Positions 43,230 through 51,808 of a stretch of DNA of 64,000 nt are shown piece by piece. Positions within the stretch are counted from its first letter, which is position 1. Every line of letters begins with the position of its first letter. The stretch lies in contig NZ_QOHI01000003.1 of the NCBI RefSeq assembly GCF_003319095.1, positions 1-64,000 of the forward strand, given 5' to 3'. This DNA comes from Blastococcus sp. TBT05-19. GTDB taxonomy: Bacteria > Actinomycetota > Actinomycetes > Mycobacteriales > Geodermatophilaceae. Under the pieces are notes generated by a model. That model made no database searches, was not told the origin of the DNA, and saw only the letters and a program-made list of their open reading frames with translations. The translations under genes were made by a program, and so were the position numbers.

Positions 43230-44309
43230 TCAGCGACCGGTCTTGGGCGCGAAGAATCGGCTGATCAGGCGGGCGACGACGTTGAGCGCCATGACCAGGA
43301 TGATGAGTACGAGGGCGCCCGTCCAGGCGCGGTCCAGGAATGCCTGCGTGGCGGTACCCGGCTGGGTCAGCTGGTAGAAGGCGAACACCGGCAGCGTCGC
43401 CATGCGCCCGTCGAACGGGTTGAGGTTGGTGCCGGTGATCAGGCCGACGGTGACCAGCAGCGGCGCGGTCTCGCCGACGACGCGCGCGACGGCGAGGGTG
43501 ATGCCGGTGCCCAGCCCGGCGATCGCGGTCGGCAGCACCACCTTGACCACGGTGCGCCACTTGGGCACACCGAGGGCGTAGCTGGCCTCGCGCAGCTCGT
43601 TGGGGACCAGCTTGAGGACCTCCTCGCACGAGCGCACGACCACCGGGATCATCAGCACCGACAGCGCGACCGCGCCCATGACGCCCAGCCGGACGCCGCC
43701 GCCGAACAGCAGCGTGAACAGCGCGAAGGCGAACAGGCCGGCCACGATCGACGGGATGCCGGTCATGACGTCGACGAAGAAGGTGATCGACTTCTTGAGG
43801 CGTCCCCGGGCGTACTCCACGAGGTAGATGGCGGTCATCAGGCCGATGGGCACCGAGATGGCCGTGGCCAGCGCCGTGATGATCAGCGTGCCGAGGATGG
43901 CGTGGTAGGCGCCGCCGCCCTCACCGACCACGCGGTACATCGAGTTGGTGAAGAACTGGGCGTCGAACCGGGGCAGGCCGTTGTCCAGCACGGTCCACAC
44001 GAGCGACAGCAGGGGCACCATCGCGATCCCGAAGGCGGTCGTGACCAGGGCGGTCACCAGCCGGTCGGTGGCCTTGCGCGGACCCTCGACGATCCGGGAG
44101 GCGACGAAGACCGCGAGCGTGCCGAGGACGACGCCGTAGACGACCGCGGTGGTGAGGCCGGAGCCGGTCAGGGCGGCGAGGGCCGCACCGAGGGCGAGGC
44201 CGGCCAGGTAGAGGCCCAGGGGCGCGAAGCGGGGCAGCCGTCGCTGGGTGCGGACGGGCCCGGTCGGACGGGCCGGGACCTCGGGGGCGATCCGGGTGGG
44301 GGTGCTCAT
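43230..44309 (-). CDS. pstA: phosphate ABC transporter permease
   Basis: A 359-aa membrane protein with an extra-long N-terminal region (about 80 residues, including one helix pair) and then the PstA core of six helices with the EAA-type loop NELREASYALGVPKWRTVVKVVLP. The ATG at 44309 overlaps the pstC stop (ATGA). Forms the phosphate channel with PstC. Confidence 0.95.
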   Translation of the reverse strand: MSTPTRIAPEVPARPTGPVRTQRRLPRFAPLGLYLAGLALGAALAALTGSGLTTAVVYGVVLGTLAVFVASRIVEGPRKATDRLVTALVTTAFGIAMVPLLSLVWTVLDNGLPRFDAQFFTNSMYRVVGEGGGAYHAILGTLIITALATAISVPIGLMTAIYLVEYARGRLKKSITFFVDVMTGIPSIVAGLFAFALFTLLFGGGVRLGVMGAVALSVLMIPVVVRSCEEVLKLVPNELREASYALGVPKWRTVVKVVLPTAIAGLGTGITLAVARVVGETAPLLVTVGLITGTNLNPFDGRMATLPVFAFYQLTQPGTATQAFLDRAWTGALVLIILVMALNVVARLISRFFAPKTGR

Positions 44310-45259
44310 CAGTTGGCTCCGGAGAAGTCGGCGCGGCGGTTGACGACCCAGCGGGCGAGCATGTTCACGCCGAGCGTGATGACGAACAGCACCAGGCCGC
44401 TCGCGATGAGCGTGTTGACGTCGATGCCGGTGGCCTCGGGGAACTTCAGCGCGATGTTCGACGCGATCGTGGAGGGGTTGGCGGAGCTGATCAGCGTCAG
44501 CGTGGCACCGGCGCCACCCGAGAGCACGATGGCCACGGCCATGGTCTCCCCGAGCGCGCGGCCCAGGCCCAGCATCGCTCCGGCGATCACGCCGGACTTG
44601 CCGTAGGGGAGCACCGCCATCCGGATCATCTCCCACCGCGTGGCGCCCAGCGCCAGGGCCGCCTCGCGGTGGAGGGCGGGGGCCTGGCTGAACACCTCCC
44701 GCGAGATGGCCGAGATGATCGGCAGGATCATCACCGCGAGCACCAGGCCGACGGTGAACATCGTGCGGCCGGTGGAGGACGCGGGGCCGGCGAAGAACGG
44801 GATGAAGCCGAGCGTGTCGGCCGCCCAGGTGTGGAAGGGCCGCAGGGCGGGCGCCAGCACCGCCAGACCCCAGAAGCCGTAGACGACGCTGGGGATCGCC
44901 GCCAGCAGGTCGATGACGTAGCCCATGGCGGCGGCGATCCGCCGCGGGGCGTAGTAGGTGACGTAGAGCGCGATCGCGACGGCGAGCGGCGTAGCCACGA
45001 GGAGGGCCAGCAGGGCGCCCATCAGCGTGCCGAGGATCAGCGGCCCGATGTAGGCGGCCAGACCCTCGCCGCCGGGGATCTCCTCCGCGGGAGCGGTCAG
45101 CGCGGGGATGGCCTCGCCGATCAGGAAGGCGGCCACCCCGGCGAGGACCAGCAGGATGAGGATGCCGGAGGCCTTGGCGGTGCCGGCGAAGATGCGGTCG
45201 CCGGGCCGGCGGACGGCCGGCTTCTGCGTGGGCTCGGACGGGGCCTTCGTGGCGGTCAC
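44309..45259 (-). CDS. pstC: phosphate ABC transporter permease
   Basis: A 316-aa membrane permease with about six helices and the EAA loop LHREAALALGATRWEMIRMAVLPYGKSG. GTG at 45259 with GGAG before it. PstC and PstA form the transmembrane pathway for phosphate. It lies 128 nt after pstS, behind a hairpin that probably reduces read-through. Confidence 0.95.
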   Translation of the reverse strand: MTATKAPSEPTQKPAVRRPGDRIFAGTAKASGILILLVLAGVAAFLIGEAIPALTAPAEEIPGGEGLAAYIGPLILGTLMGALLALLVATPLAVAIALYVTYYAPRRIAAAMGYVIDLLAAIPSVVYGFWGLAVLAPALRPFHTWAADTLGFIPFFAGPASSTGRTMFTVGLVLAVMILPIISAISREVFSQAPALHREAALALGATRWEMIRMAVLPYGKSGVIAGAMLGLGRALGETMAVAIVLSGGAGATLTLISSANPSTIASNIALKFPEATGIDVNTLIASGLVLFVITLGVNMLARWVVNRRADFSGAN

Positions 45260-45336
45260 CGCTGCTCCGTGGGTCTGGTTCGTGGATGGGTACGTCTGGT
45301 CCGGGACGGTCCGCCCCGCCCCGGGCCGGGCGGTCC

Positions 45337-45373
45337 GATGGCCCGGGACGTCACGAGGACGTCCCGGGCCATC
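45337..45373 (-). terminator. hairpin between pstS and pstC (partial terminator)
   Basis: Arms GATGGCCCGGGACGT (45337-45351) and ACGTCCCGGGCCATC (45359-45373) are exact complements around a 7-nt loop, 14 nt after the pstS stop. Such a hairpin in pst operons allows more binding protein than permease to be made; this effect is inferred. Confidence 0.7.
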
Positions 45374-45386
45374 ATGGCGGGCTGGT

Positions 45387-46514
45387 TCAGCTCGCGGCGG
45401 TGATCGCCTCGACCGCACCCTGGGCCTGCTCGCGGAGGGCGTCGGAGATCGGCGCGCTGCCGGCGTTCTCCTCGGCGGCCGCCTGGCCGTCCTCGCTGAT
45501 CACGTACTCCATGAAGGCCTTGACGTTGTCCGCGGCGGCCTGGTCGTCGTACTCGATGCAGCCGATGTGGTAGCTGACCAGGACGATCGGGTACTCGCCC
45601 GACCCCTCGGTCTCCCGGTTGACCTCGATGGCGAAGTCGTACTCGCCGCGGCCCTCGACCGCGGGCGAGTTCTCCACGACGGCGGAGGCGGACTCGGCGG
45701 TGGGCGCGACGAACTCCTCGCCCACGCGCACGCTGGCCACCCCGAGATCACCGGCACGGCTGGCGTCGGCGTAGGTGATCGCACCCTCGCGACCCTCGAC
45801 GACCCCCACGACACCGGAGGTGCCGTTGGCGGCCTCGCCGCCCTGGAGCGGCCAGACGCCGTCGGGCTCGGAGGTCCAGACCTCACCGGCGGCCTGGAAC
45901 AGGTAGTCGGTGAAGTTGTCCGTGGTGCCCGAGTCGTCGGCGCGGTGCACGGCGGTGACCGGCAGGTCCGGCAGCGTGGCGTCCGGGTTGTCCGCGGCGA
46001 TCGCCGGGTCGTTCCAGTTCGTGATCGCGCCGGAGAAGATGCCGGCGATCGTGGCGGGCACCAGGTTGAGCTCGTCGACGCCGGGGAGGTTGTACATGAC
46101 CGCGATCGGCGAGATGTAGTTCGGCAGCTCGAAGATCTCGCCCCCGGCGCAGCGCTCCTGCGCGGCGGCCAGCTCCTCCTCGTCCAGCGCGGCGTCGGAG
46201 CCCGCGAAGTCGGTGTTGCCGGCGATGAACTGCTCGCGCCCGCCACCGGAACCGACCGGGTCGTAGCTGAAGTTCACGTCCGGGTACTCGCCCTGGAAGC
46301 CGGCCTGCCACGCCTCCATGGCGGCCTGCTGGCTGCTCGCGCCCGCGCCGACCAGGTCGCCGCTGAGCGACTGCTGGTCGTCGCCGCCACCGCCCTCGTT
46401 GCCCTGCTCGTTGGCTGCACCACAGGCGGCGAGCGCGAGGGTGCCGGCGAGCGCCACGGTCAGGGCCGTGGCGCGCGTCTTGGTGCGGAGCTTCAACTCA
46501 GTGCCTCTCGACAT
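45387..46514 (-). CDS. pstS: phosphate-binding lipoprotein
   Basis: A 375-aa exported lipoprotein: basic start, hydrophobic stretch and lipobox LALAAC (Cys31), then GDLVGAGASSQQAAMEAW, the phosphate-contact loop SYDPVGSGGGREQF, GSDAAL, and RADDSGTTDNFTDYL. It captures phosphate outside the cell for PstCAB. ATG at 46514. A Pho box lies 82 nt upstream. Confidence 0.95.
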   Translation of the reverse strand: MSRGTELKLRTKTRATALTVALAGTLALAACGAANEQGNEGGGGDDQQSLSGDLVGAGASSQQAAMEAWQAGFQGEYPDVNFSYDPVGSGGGREQFIAGNTDFAGSDAALDEEELAAAQERCAGGEIFELPNYISPIAVMYNLPGVDELNLVPATIAGIFSGAITNWNDPAIAADNPDATLPDLPVTAVHRADDSGTTDNFTDYLFQAAGEVWTSEPDGVWPLQGGEAANGTSGVVGVVEGREGAITYADASRAGDLGVASVRVGEEFVAPTAESASAVVENSPAVEGRGEYDFAIEVNRETEGSGEYPIVLVSYHIGCIEYDDQAAADNVKAFMEYVISEDGQAAAEENAGSAPISDALREQAQGAVEAITAAS

Positions 46515-46595
46515 GGGCCCGGACCTGTCGTCCGGGCAGCGATGGACCGTCGGGAGAGACGCTAGGGAGCCGAGGTGGCGCGTTGCCCGGCGTTC

Positions 46596-46613
46596 GGTGA
46601 ACGCACGGTGAAC
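46596..46613 (-). promoter_or_regulatory. Pho box upstream of pstS
   Basis: On the minus strand GTTCACC occurs twice with an 11-nt period (46607-46613 and 46596-46602), the direct-repeat form bound by PhoP in actinobacteria. The site is in the mshD-pstS gap, in the right orientation for pstS. PhoP control is inferred; no phoP/phoR gene is identified with certainty in the window. Confidence 0.78.
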
Positions 46614-46681
46614 GACCGCTGAGGTCTTCGCCGGGTGCGGGTGGTGCCCGTCACCCGCGGGGATGAACGCCTGTCGGAGGG

Positions 46682-47578
46682 TCAGCGGACGGCCGGCTCG
46701 CGCCGCCACGAGACGTCGACGGCGAACCGGGTGAAACCGCGCCCCTCGTACAGCCGGACCGCTGGGTCGTTGTCCTCCTCGACGTACAGCAGCACCTCGT
46801 CCAGGCCCTGCCCGCGCAGGTGGGCGAGGCCGAGGTCGGTGAGCGCCCGGCCCAGCCGCAGGCCCTGCGCGTCGGGGTCCACTCCGAGCACGTAGATCTC
46901 CCCGACGGGCCGGGGACCCGCGTCGCCGGCGGGGTGCACCTTGGTCCAGTGCGAGCCGAGCAGCTCGGCCCCGGAATCAGGGTCGCCCCGCCACGCCATC
47001 AGGAAGCCCGCCGGGTCGAACCACGGCTCGGCCTCGCGCAGCTCGAGGTCCGCCCGGGTCATCCGCCCCTGCTCGGGGTGCCAGGAGAAGGCCCGCGCGT
47101 TGACCCGCAGCCACGCCTCCTCGTCGCGCCCGGGCACGAAGGGCACGATCCGCACGTCGGCCGGCAGCTCGGGCCGCGGGTCGGCGTCGATGCCGGCGAG
47201 GTCGCGGCGCATCTGCAGCAGCACGCGGGCGCGCTCGAAGCCGTGCGGGGCCAGCAGCTCCGCGGAGCCGGGCAGGTCGCCGTGCGCCCAGATGCTCAGC
47301 GAGCGGTCGCCGGCGAGATCGAGGAGCTGGGTCAGCAGCGTGCGGCCGTGGCCGCGGCGCCGGAGGTCCGGGTGCACCACCAGTTCCGCGACGCCGTCGT
47401 CGGACCGGGCGTAGCCGGCGAGCGCGCCGTCGTCGGTGCGGACGACGAGGTCCGAGCCGCCGGCCGCCCGGTGCTGCAGCCGCAGCTCGGCCTCCTCCGA
47501 GACCGGGCGCACGCCGTCGGCGGCGGCCGCGGCGCGCAGGAGTTCGAGGACCTCGTCGACGGCGATGGGCTGGCTCAC
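46682..47578 (-). CDS. mshD: mycothiol synthase
   Basis: A 298-aa double GNAT protein: acetyl-CoA site LVVHPDLRRRGHGRTLL in the first half and LGVDPDAQGLRLGRALTDL in the second, with WLRVNARAFSWHPEQGRMT and LYVEEDNDPAVRLYEGRGF as in MshD. It acetylates Cys-GlcN-Ins, the last step of mycothiol synthesis. GTG start at 47578, 7 nt after the glnR-like gene. The neighbours (GlnR-like gene, pst genes) match the order I recall around mshD in mycobacteria. Confidence 0.93.
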   Translation of the reverse strand: MSQPIAVDEVLELLRAAAAADGVRPVSEEAELRLQHRAAGGSDLVVRTDDGALAGYARSDDGVAELVVHPDLRRRGHGRTLLTQLLDLAGDRSLSIWAHGDLPGSAELLAPHGFERARVLLQMRRDLAGIDADPRPELPADVRIVPFVPGRDEEAWLRVNARAFSWHPEQGRMTRADLELREAEPWFDPAGFLMAWRGDPDSGAELLGSHWTKVHPAGDAGPRPVGEIYVLGVDPDAQGLRLGRALTDLGLAHLRGQGLDEVLLYVEEDNDPAVRLYEGRGFTRFAVDVSWRREPAVR

Positions 47579-47585
47579 CCGGCCA

Positions 47586-48362
47586 TCAGACCAGCTCGGC
47601 GCCGGCCCGGTCCGCGGGGGCGGGGGCGGGGGCGGGGGCGGGGGCCTGGGCGGCCTTGGCGGTGGCGTCGGCCACCTGCTGGTCGAGCTTGTAGCCGACG
47701 TTGCGCACGGTGCCGATCAGCGCCTCGTGCTCGGTGCCGAGCTTGGCCCGCAGCCGGCGCACGTGGACGTCGACGGTCCGGGTGCCGCCGAAGTAGTCGT
47801 AGCCCCAGATCTCCTGCAGCAGCTGGGCGCGGGAGAACACCCGGCCCGGGTGCTGGGCGAGGTACTTGAGGAGCTCGAACTCCTTGTACGTGAGGTCGAG
47901 CGAGCGCCCGCGCAGCTTGGCCGAGTAGCTGTGCTCGTCGATGACCAGCTCGCCGGCCTGGGTGAGCCCGCCCTCGGCGCCGTCGACGGGGGTGGTGGCG
48001 GCCAGCCGGCGGGCGCTGGCCCACTTCAGCCGGGCGTCGACCTCGGCCGGACCGGCGGTGTCGAGCAGCACGTCGTCGACACCCCAGTCGGCCGACAGCG
48101 CGACGAGGCCGCCCTCGGACAGCACGGCGACGAGCGAGGCGGCGACCCCGGTGGAGGAGAGCAGGCCGCAGAGCGTGCGGGCCCGGATGAGGTCGTGGCG
48201 CGCGTCGACCATGATCACGTCATCCCCGTAGCCCACCCCATCGCCCTCGAGCAGGCTGGACAGCTCGGGGGCGACCACGCGGACCTGGTGCGGGAGCAGT
48301 CCCAGGGCGGGCAGCACCTCGGTCGTGGCCTGACGGGCGGCGGTCATGAGCACGAGTCGCAT
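47586..48362 (-). CDS. glnR: GlnR-like OmpR-family regulator
   Basis: A 258-aa regulator with a degenerate receiver (residues 1-115; [15 protein letters not shown], no complete acidic pocket and no conserved Lys motif) and a full winged-helix domain ([55 protein letters not shown]). Such orphan regulators without normal phosphorylation control nitrogen genes in actinobacteria (GlnR, Rv0818). Synteny with mshD supports this. The tail is an Ala-Pro repeat encoded by five GGGGGC units. Confidence 0.82.
   Translation of the reverse strand: MRLVLMTAARQATTEVLPALGLLPHQVRVVAPELSSLLEGDGVGYGDDVIMVDARHDLIRARTLCGLLSSTGVAASLVAVLSEGGLVALSADWGVDDVLLDTAGPAEVDARLKWASARRLAATTPVDGAEGGLTQAGELVIDEHSYSAKLRGRSLDLTYKEFELLKYLAQHPGRVFSRAQLLQEIWGYDYFGGTRTVDVHVRRLRAKLGTEHEALIGTVRNVGYKLDQQVADATAKAAQAPAPAPAPAPADRAGAELV
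47616..47645 (-). repeat. hexanucleotide repeat coding an Ala-Pro tail
   Basis: Five exact copies of GGGGGC on the plus strand, read as GCCCCC (Ala-Pro) in the glnR-like gene. The in-frame 6-nt period lets the tail length vary by slippage without frameshift. Confidence 0.85.
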
Positions 48363-48538
48363 GTCGTCTCCTCAGGGTCCAGGGCCGACGGTCGCCGGCC
48401 GGACCTACGACGACGCTGTCGAGGTGAGAGGGCAGGATAGCCGACCCGCCGGTCGTCGGGGGAGCGCCGACGCGAACGGGTCGCGACGGCTCCGCTCGTC
48501 GAGCGGAGAGGACGCCGGACTTCTGAGACGATCGGGTC

Positions 48539-49363
48539 GTGAGCCCTCCCGCCGTCCTCCCCGCGACGCCGGGCCAGGCGCACCACCTGCCCGCGGCGGG
48601 GCTGGCGGCGCTCGCCACCGCCGTCCTGGCCGGTCTGCCCGCCGTGCTCGGCGGTGTCGGCGCGCTGGCGGCGGTCCTCGTGCTCCAGCTGGCGCTGGTG
48701 CTCTCCTGGGTCATGGTCGCCCGCATGCGCGGCGCCACCGCCTCGCTGGCGGTCGGCACCGCGACCGCCGTGGCCGCCGACCTCGCGCTGGTCCTGCCGG
48801 AGCGGCCTGAGCTCGGCGGGCTGATCGGGGTGCTCGCGGTGGGCTTCCTGGCGTCGGTGGCCCAGCAGATGCTGCGGTCGCCGCGGCACCACCTGGTCGA
48901 CTCGCTGGCCGGCGCGGCGCTGCTGATGACCGCGGTGGCCGCGCTCGCCGCGCTCCTCCTCCTCGGCCGCTCCGACGAGGGACGGCTGGTGGTCACGGGG
49001 CTGGCCGCGGGCGCGGCGCTGGTGGTCGGTCACCTCGTGGACCAGGTGCTGCCCCGGCCGGTCGTCGCCGAGGGCGTGCCGCGCGGCCTCGCCGGGCTGG
49101 TCCTGGCGGTCCTGGCCGGCGCCGCGGTGGCCTGGGCGGTCCGCGGCCTCGCGGACCTCGGCATGTACCGCTCCCTGCTCGTCGGCGCGGTCGTCGCCGG
49201 CGTGGTCGCGCTGGTCGCCGTCGCGACGAGCTACATGGCCGTCGAGGCCGGGGACGACGGGGTGCCGGACGGCATCTCCCCGTGGGTGCTGACCGTCGTC
49301 CAGGTCGTGCTCCCGCTGGCCCCGGCGGCCCCGGTCGCCCTCGGCCTGCTGACGGTGCTGTGA
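48539..49363 (+). CDS. polytopic membrane protein of unknown function
   Basis: A 274-aa protein made mostly of eight or so hydrophobic helices, Ala/Leu/Val-rich, with a short polar start (MSPPAVLPATPGQAHH). No catalytic motif is visible. GTG start at 48539, divergent from the glnR-like gene across 176 nt. Its stop overlaps the GTG of the DUF2993 gene (GTGA). Position next to an LmeA-like gene suggests an envelope role; this is inference. Confidence 0.75.
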   Translation: MSPPAVLPATPGQAHHLPAAGLAALATAVLAGLPAVLGGVGALAAVLVLQLALVLSWVMVARMRGATASLAVGTATAVAADLALVLPERPELGGLIGVLAVGFLASVAQQMLRSPRHHLVDSLAGAALLMTAVAALAALLLLGRSDEGRLVVTGLAAGAALVVGHLVDQVLPRPVVAEGVPRGLAGLVLAVLAGAAVAWAVRGLADLGMYRSLLVGAVVAGVVALVAVATSYMAVEAGDDGVPDGISPWVLTVVQVVLPLAPAAPVALGLLTVL

Positions 49364-50049
49364 AGGTCCTCGTCGTCCTGCTCGTCCTCCTTCTGGGGCT
49401 GGGCCTGCTGCTCGACCGGGTCGCGGTGAACATCGCCGAGGGGCAGGTGGCCCGGCAGCTCGCGGCCGAGGGCGGCCTGGCGGGGGAGCCGTCGGTGGAC
49501 ATCCGTGGCTTCCCCTTCCTCACCCAGGCCCTGGGCGGCCGGTACGACGAGGTCCGGATCTCGCTGACCGCCGACCAGCTGGGGCAGCCCGCGGGCACCG
49601 AGGCCGACGTCGTCCTGCGCGGCGTGCAGCTGCCCCTGTCCGCGGCGCTGTCCGGCTCGGTGCGGTCGATCCCGGTCGACCGCATCGAGGGCACGGCCAC
49701 GCTGTCCTACGAGCTGCTGGCCGCGGAGCTGGGCGGGAACACCACGCTGCGCCCCGAGGGCGACGGGCTGCGGATCACCCGGACCGTCGACCTGCTCGGC
49801 TACACGCTGCCCCTGACGGCGGCGGGGACGGTCAGCCTGGACGGCGACGTGCTCGTCGTGGACGTGCGGCAGGCCTCCGGCGCGGGGGTCGAGCTCCCCG
49901 GGTTCCTGGTCGACCAGGCCAGCGACCTGCTCGACCTGCGCTACCCGATCGAGCTGCCCTTCGGGCTCCGGCTCACCGACGTCCGGCCGGCCCAGGACGG
50001 TGTCGAGGTGCGCGCCGAGGCCGAGGACACGGTCCTGCAGGCGGAATAG
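49360..50049 (+). CDS. DUF2993 / LmeA-like exported lipid-binding protein
   Basis: A 229-aa protein with an N-terminal signal or anchor (VKVLVVLLVLLLGLGLLLDRVAV), then the DUF2993 fold: SVDIRGFPFLTQALGGRYDEVRIS, where IRGFPFLTQ is the family hallmark, and the repeat-like beta part ending in GLRLTDVRPAQDGVEVRAEAEDTVL. In mycobacteria the related LmeA (Rv0817c) is a periplasmic lipid-binding protein in mannan elongation; gene order here (ThiX next) agrees. No second signal for lipidation is seen. Confidence 0.83.
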   Translation: MKVLVVLLVLLLGLGLLLDRVAVNIAEGQVARQLAAEGGLAGEPSVDIRGFPFLTQALGGRYDEVRISLTADQLGQPAGTEADVVLRGVQLPLSAALSGSVRSIPVDRIEGTATLSYELLAAELGGNTTLRPEGDGLRITRTVDLLGYTLPLTAAGTVSLDGDVLVVDVRQASGAGVELPGFLVDQASDLLDLRYPIELPFGLRLTDVRPAQDGVEVRAEAEDTVLQAE

Positions 50050-50069
50050 CCCGGCCGCCGCGCCCGGTT

Positions 50070-50447
50070 GTGCCGGAGGTGACAGGGGCTCCGGCGCGGG
50101 AGGACGACGGCAGCAGTGCCGCCGTGCTCGGGCGGCTGGGGGTCCGCCCCGCCGACGCGGAGCTCACCGTCGTCCAGTTCTCCAGCGCCTTCTGCGGGCC
50201 GTGCCGCGCCACCAAGGCCCGGCTCCGGCAGCTGCAGGCGACCCGGCCGGGGCTGGCGGTGGTGCAGGTCGACGCCGAGAGCCACCTGCAGGAGGTCCGC
50301 GAGCTCGACGTCCGCGTCACGCCCACGCTCTTCTTCCTCGACCGCACCGGGACGGTGGTCCGGCGCAGGTCCGGCGCTCCGCGGCCGGCCGAGCTGTCGG
50401 CCGTCGTGGACGCCCACGTCGGGGCCCGGAACGGCGGCGTGTCGTGA
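50070..50447 (+). CDS. thiX: thioredoxin-like protein ThiX
   Basis: A 125-aa thioredoxin fold with active site SSAFCGPCRATKARL (Cys42, Cys45) and the cis-proline VRVTPTLFFLD. It lies between the DUF2993 gene and the rhodanese, as ThiX (Rv0816c) does in mycobacteria. GTG at 50070 was taken; GTG at 50079 is an alternative. No signal peptide, so it should act in the cytoplasm, perhaps reducing the sulfurtransferase. Confidence 0.85.
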   Translation: MPEVTGAPAREDDGSSAAVLGRLGVRPADAELTVVQFSSAFCGPCRATKARLRQLQATRPGLAVVQVDAESHLQEVRELDVRVTPTLFFLDRTGTVVRRRSGAPRPAELSAVVDAHVGARNGGVS

Positions 50448-50452
50448 TCCGT

Positions 50453-50458
50453 TACCCT
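50453..50458 (+). promoter_or_regulatory. -10 box for leaderless cysteine leader
   Basis: TACCCT (TANNNT) lies with its last T exactly 7 nt before the GTG of the leader ORF, so transcription would start on the start codon. There is no ribosome site. This is the geometry of leaderless genes in actinobacteria. Confidence 0.65.
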
Positions 50459-50464
50459 CGCGCC

Positions 50465-50539
50465 GTGGGCATCCTGCTGACCTCTCGCCGCACAGTTGAC
50501 CTGTGCCGCGTCGGCAGCTGCCTCTGTCCGGCCCTCTGA
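50465..50539 (+). CDS. cysteine-rich leader peptide (attenuator ORF)
   Basis: A 24-aa ORF, MGILLTSRRTVDLCRVGSC then LCPAL, with Cys14, Cys19 and Cys21. The pattern S-R-R-x-V-D-L-C-R is the common leader peptide before sulfur genes in actinobacteria. In mycobacteria, leaderless ORFs with Cys tracts lower expression of downstream sulfur genes when cysteine is plentiful (ribosome pausing at Cys codons). The -10 geometry, the position before the rhodanese gene and the 138-nt structured gap all fit. Confidence 0.8.
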   Translation: MGILLTSRRTVDLCRVGSCLCPAL

Positions 50540-50677
50540 GGGCGGCACAGCGCCGTCCGGACGCGCTCTCCGCGCCGCCGGGATGCCCCTTTCTCCCGTG
50601 AGTCCCGCGCTCGAGCGATCCGCGTCCTCTTCGCACCGCCGAACCGATCGCACACCGACATCCGGAGGAACACACCC
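50540..50677 (+). promoter_or_regulatory. structured leader between Cys ORF and rhodanese gene
   Basis: It begins right after the leader stop and ends with CCGGAGG 9 nt before the rhodanese ATG. GTCCGG (50526-50531, inside the Cys codon area) can pair with CCGGAC near 50560; the pairing would be opened by a ribosome at the Cys codons. The later TCCGGAGG ribosome site could pair with the same strand. The exact switch cannot be read by eye. Confidence 0.45.
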
Positions 50678-51505
50678 ATGAGCCGCAACGACGTGCTCGT
50701 CACCGTCGACTGGGTCCAGGAGAACCTGGGCCAGCCCGGCATCGTCTTCGTCGAGGTCGACGAGGACACCAGCGCCTACGACGGCGGCCACATCGAGGGC
50801 GCCGTCAAGCTGGACTGGAAGAAGGACCTGCAGGACCCGCTGCGCCGCGACTACCTCGACAAGACCGCCTTCGAGGCGCTGCTGTCGAGCCGCGGCATCG
50901 CCAACGACGACACCGTGGTGCTGTACGGCGGCAACAACAACTGGTTCGCCGCCTACGCCTACTGGTACTTCAAGATCTACGGCCACGGCGACGTGAAGCT
51001 GATGGACGGCGGCCGCAAGAAGTGGGAGCTCGACGGCCGCCCGCTGTCGAAGGACGCCGTCGACCGCCCCGCCACCCAGTACTCCGCCTCCGAGCCGGAC
51101 CTGTCGATCCGCGCCTTCCGCGACGAGGTCGTCGCCGCGATCGGCTCGAAGAACCTCGTCGACGTGCGTTCGCCCGACGAGTTCTCCGGCAAGATCCTGG
51201 CGCCCGCGCACCTGCCCCAGGAGCAGTCGCAGCGCGCCGGCCACGTGCCCACGGCGATCAACATCCCGTGGAGCAAGGCGGCCAACGAGGACGGCACCTT
51301 CAAGTCCGACGAGCAGCTCGCGGCGCTCTACGGCGAGCAGGGCTTCGACGACAGCAAGGAGACCATCGCCTACTGCCGGATCGGCGAGCGGTCGAGCCAC
51401 ACCTGGTTCGTGCTCAGCGAGCTGCTCGGCAAGAAGAACGTCAAGAACTACGACGGCAGCTGGGTCGAGTACGGCTCGCTGGTCGGCGTCCCGATCGAGA
51501 AGTGA
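50678..51505 (+). CDS. thiosulfate sulfurtransferase (rhodanese), CysA2/SseA type
   Basis: A 275-aa protein with two rhodanese domains. The active loop is AYCRIGERSSH (Cys233), which is the actinobacterial CRxGERS type; the first domain (VVLYGGNNNWFAAYAYWYF) is inactive. It moves sulfur from thiosulfate to a thiol acceptor. Good ribosome site, controlled by the Cys leader upstream. Followed after 6 nt by the DUF1416 gene, as in mycobacterial cysA2-sseC2. Confidence 0.93.
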   Translation: MSRNDVLVTVDWVQENLGQPGIVFVEVDEDTSAYDGGHIEGAVKLDWKKDLQDPLRRDYLDKTAFEALLSSRGIANDDTVVLYGGNNNWFAAYAYWYFKIYGHGDVKLMDGGRKKWELDGRPLSKDAVDRPATQYSASEPDLSIRAFRDEVVAAIGSKNLVDVRSPDEFSGKILAPAHLPQEQSQRAGHVPTAINIPWSKAANEDGTFKSDEQLAALYGEQGFDDSKETIAYCRIGERSSHTWFVLSELLGKKNVKNYDGSWVEYGSLVGVPIEK

Positions 51506-51511
51506 GCTGAC

Positions 51512-51805
51512 ATGTGCGGTGCGCCGAAGCAGGGCGGTTCCCTCGCGGGGATCGACCTCAGCACGCAGACGGTGATCCAGGGCTCGGTCTGGCACGACGG
51601 TGCCCCGGTGGCCGGTGCCTACGTCCGGCTCCTGGACGGCACCGACGAGTTCACCGCCGAGGTCGTCACCAGCCCCGAGGGCGAGTTCCGCTTCTTCGCC
51701 GCTCCGGGTGAGTGGAAGCTGCGCGCGCTCGCTCCGGCGGGCAAGGGGCAGCGGGTGCTCGAGGCCGAGACCGGTCTCAACGAGACGACCGTGGTGCTCG
51801 AGTAA
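51512..51805 (+). CDS. DUF1416 protein, SseC type
   Basis: A 97-aa protein that starts MCGAPKQGGSLAGIDLSTQT and forms a beta sandwich resembling prealbumin-like repeats (IQGSVWHDGAPVAGAYVRLLDGTDEFTAEVVTSPEGEFRFF in parts). It always accompanies the CysA/SseA rhodanese in actinobacteria. The molecular role is unknown; the Cys2 near the start is conserved and may be a sulfur acceptor (inference). Confidence 0.9.
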   Translation: MCGAPKQGGSLAGIDLSTQTVIQGSVWHDGAPVAGAYVRLLDGTDEFTAEVVTSPEGEFRFFAAPGEWKLRALAPAGKGQRVLEAETGLNETTVVLE

Positions 51806-51808
51806 GGA

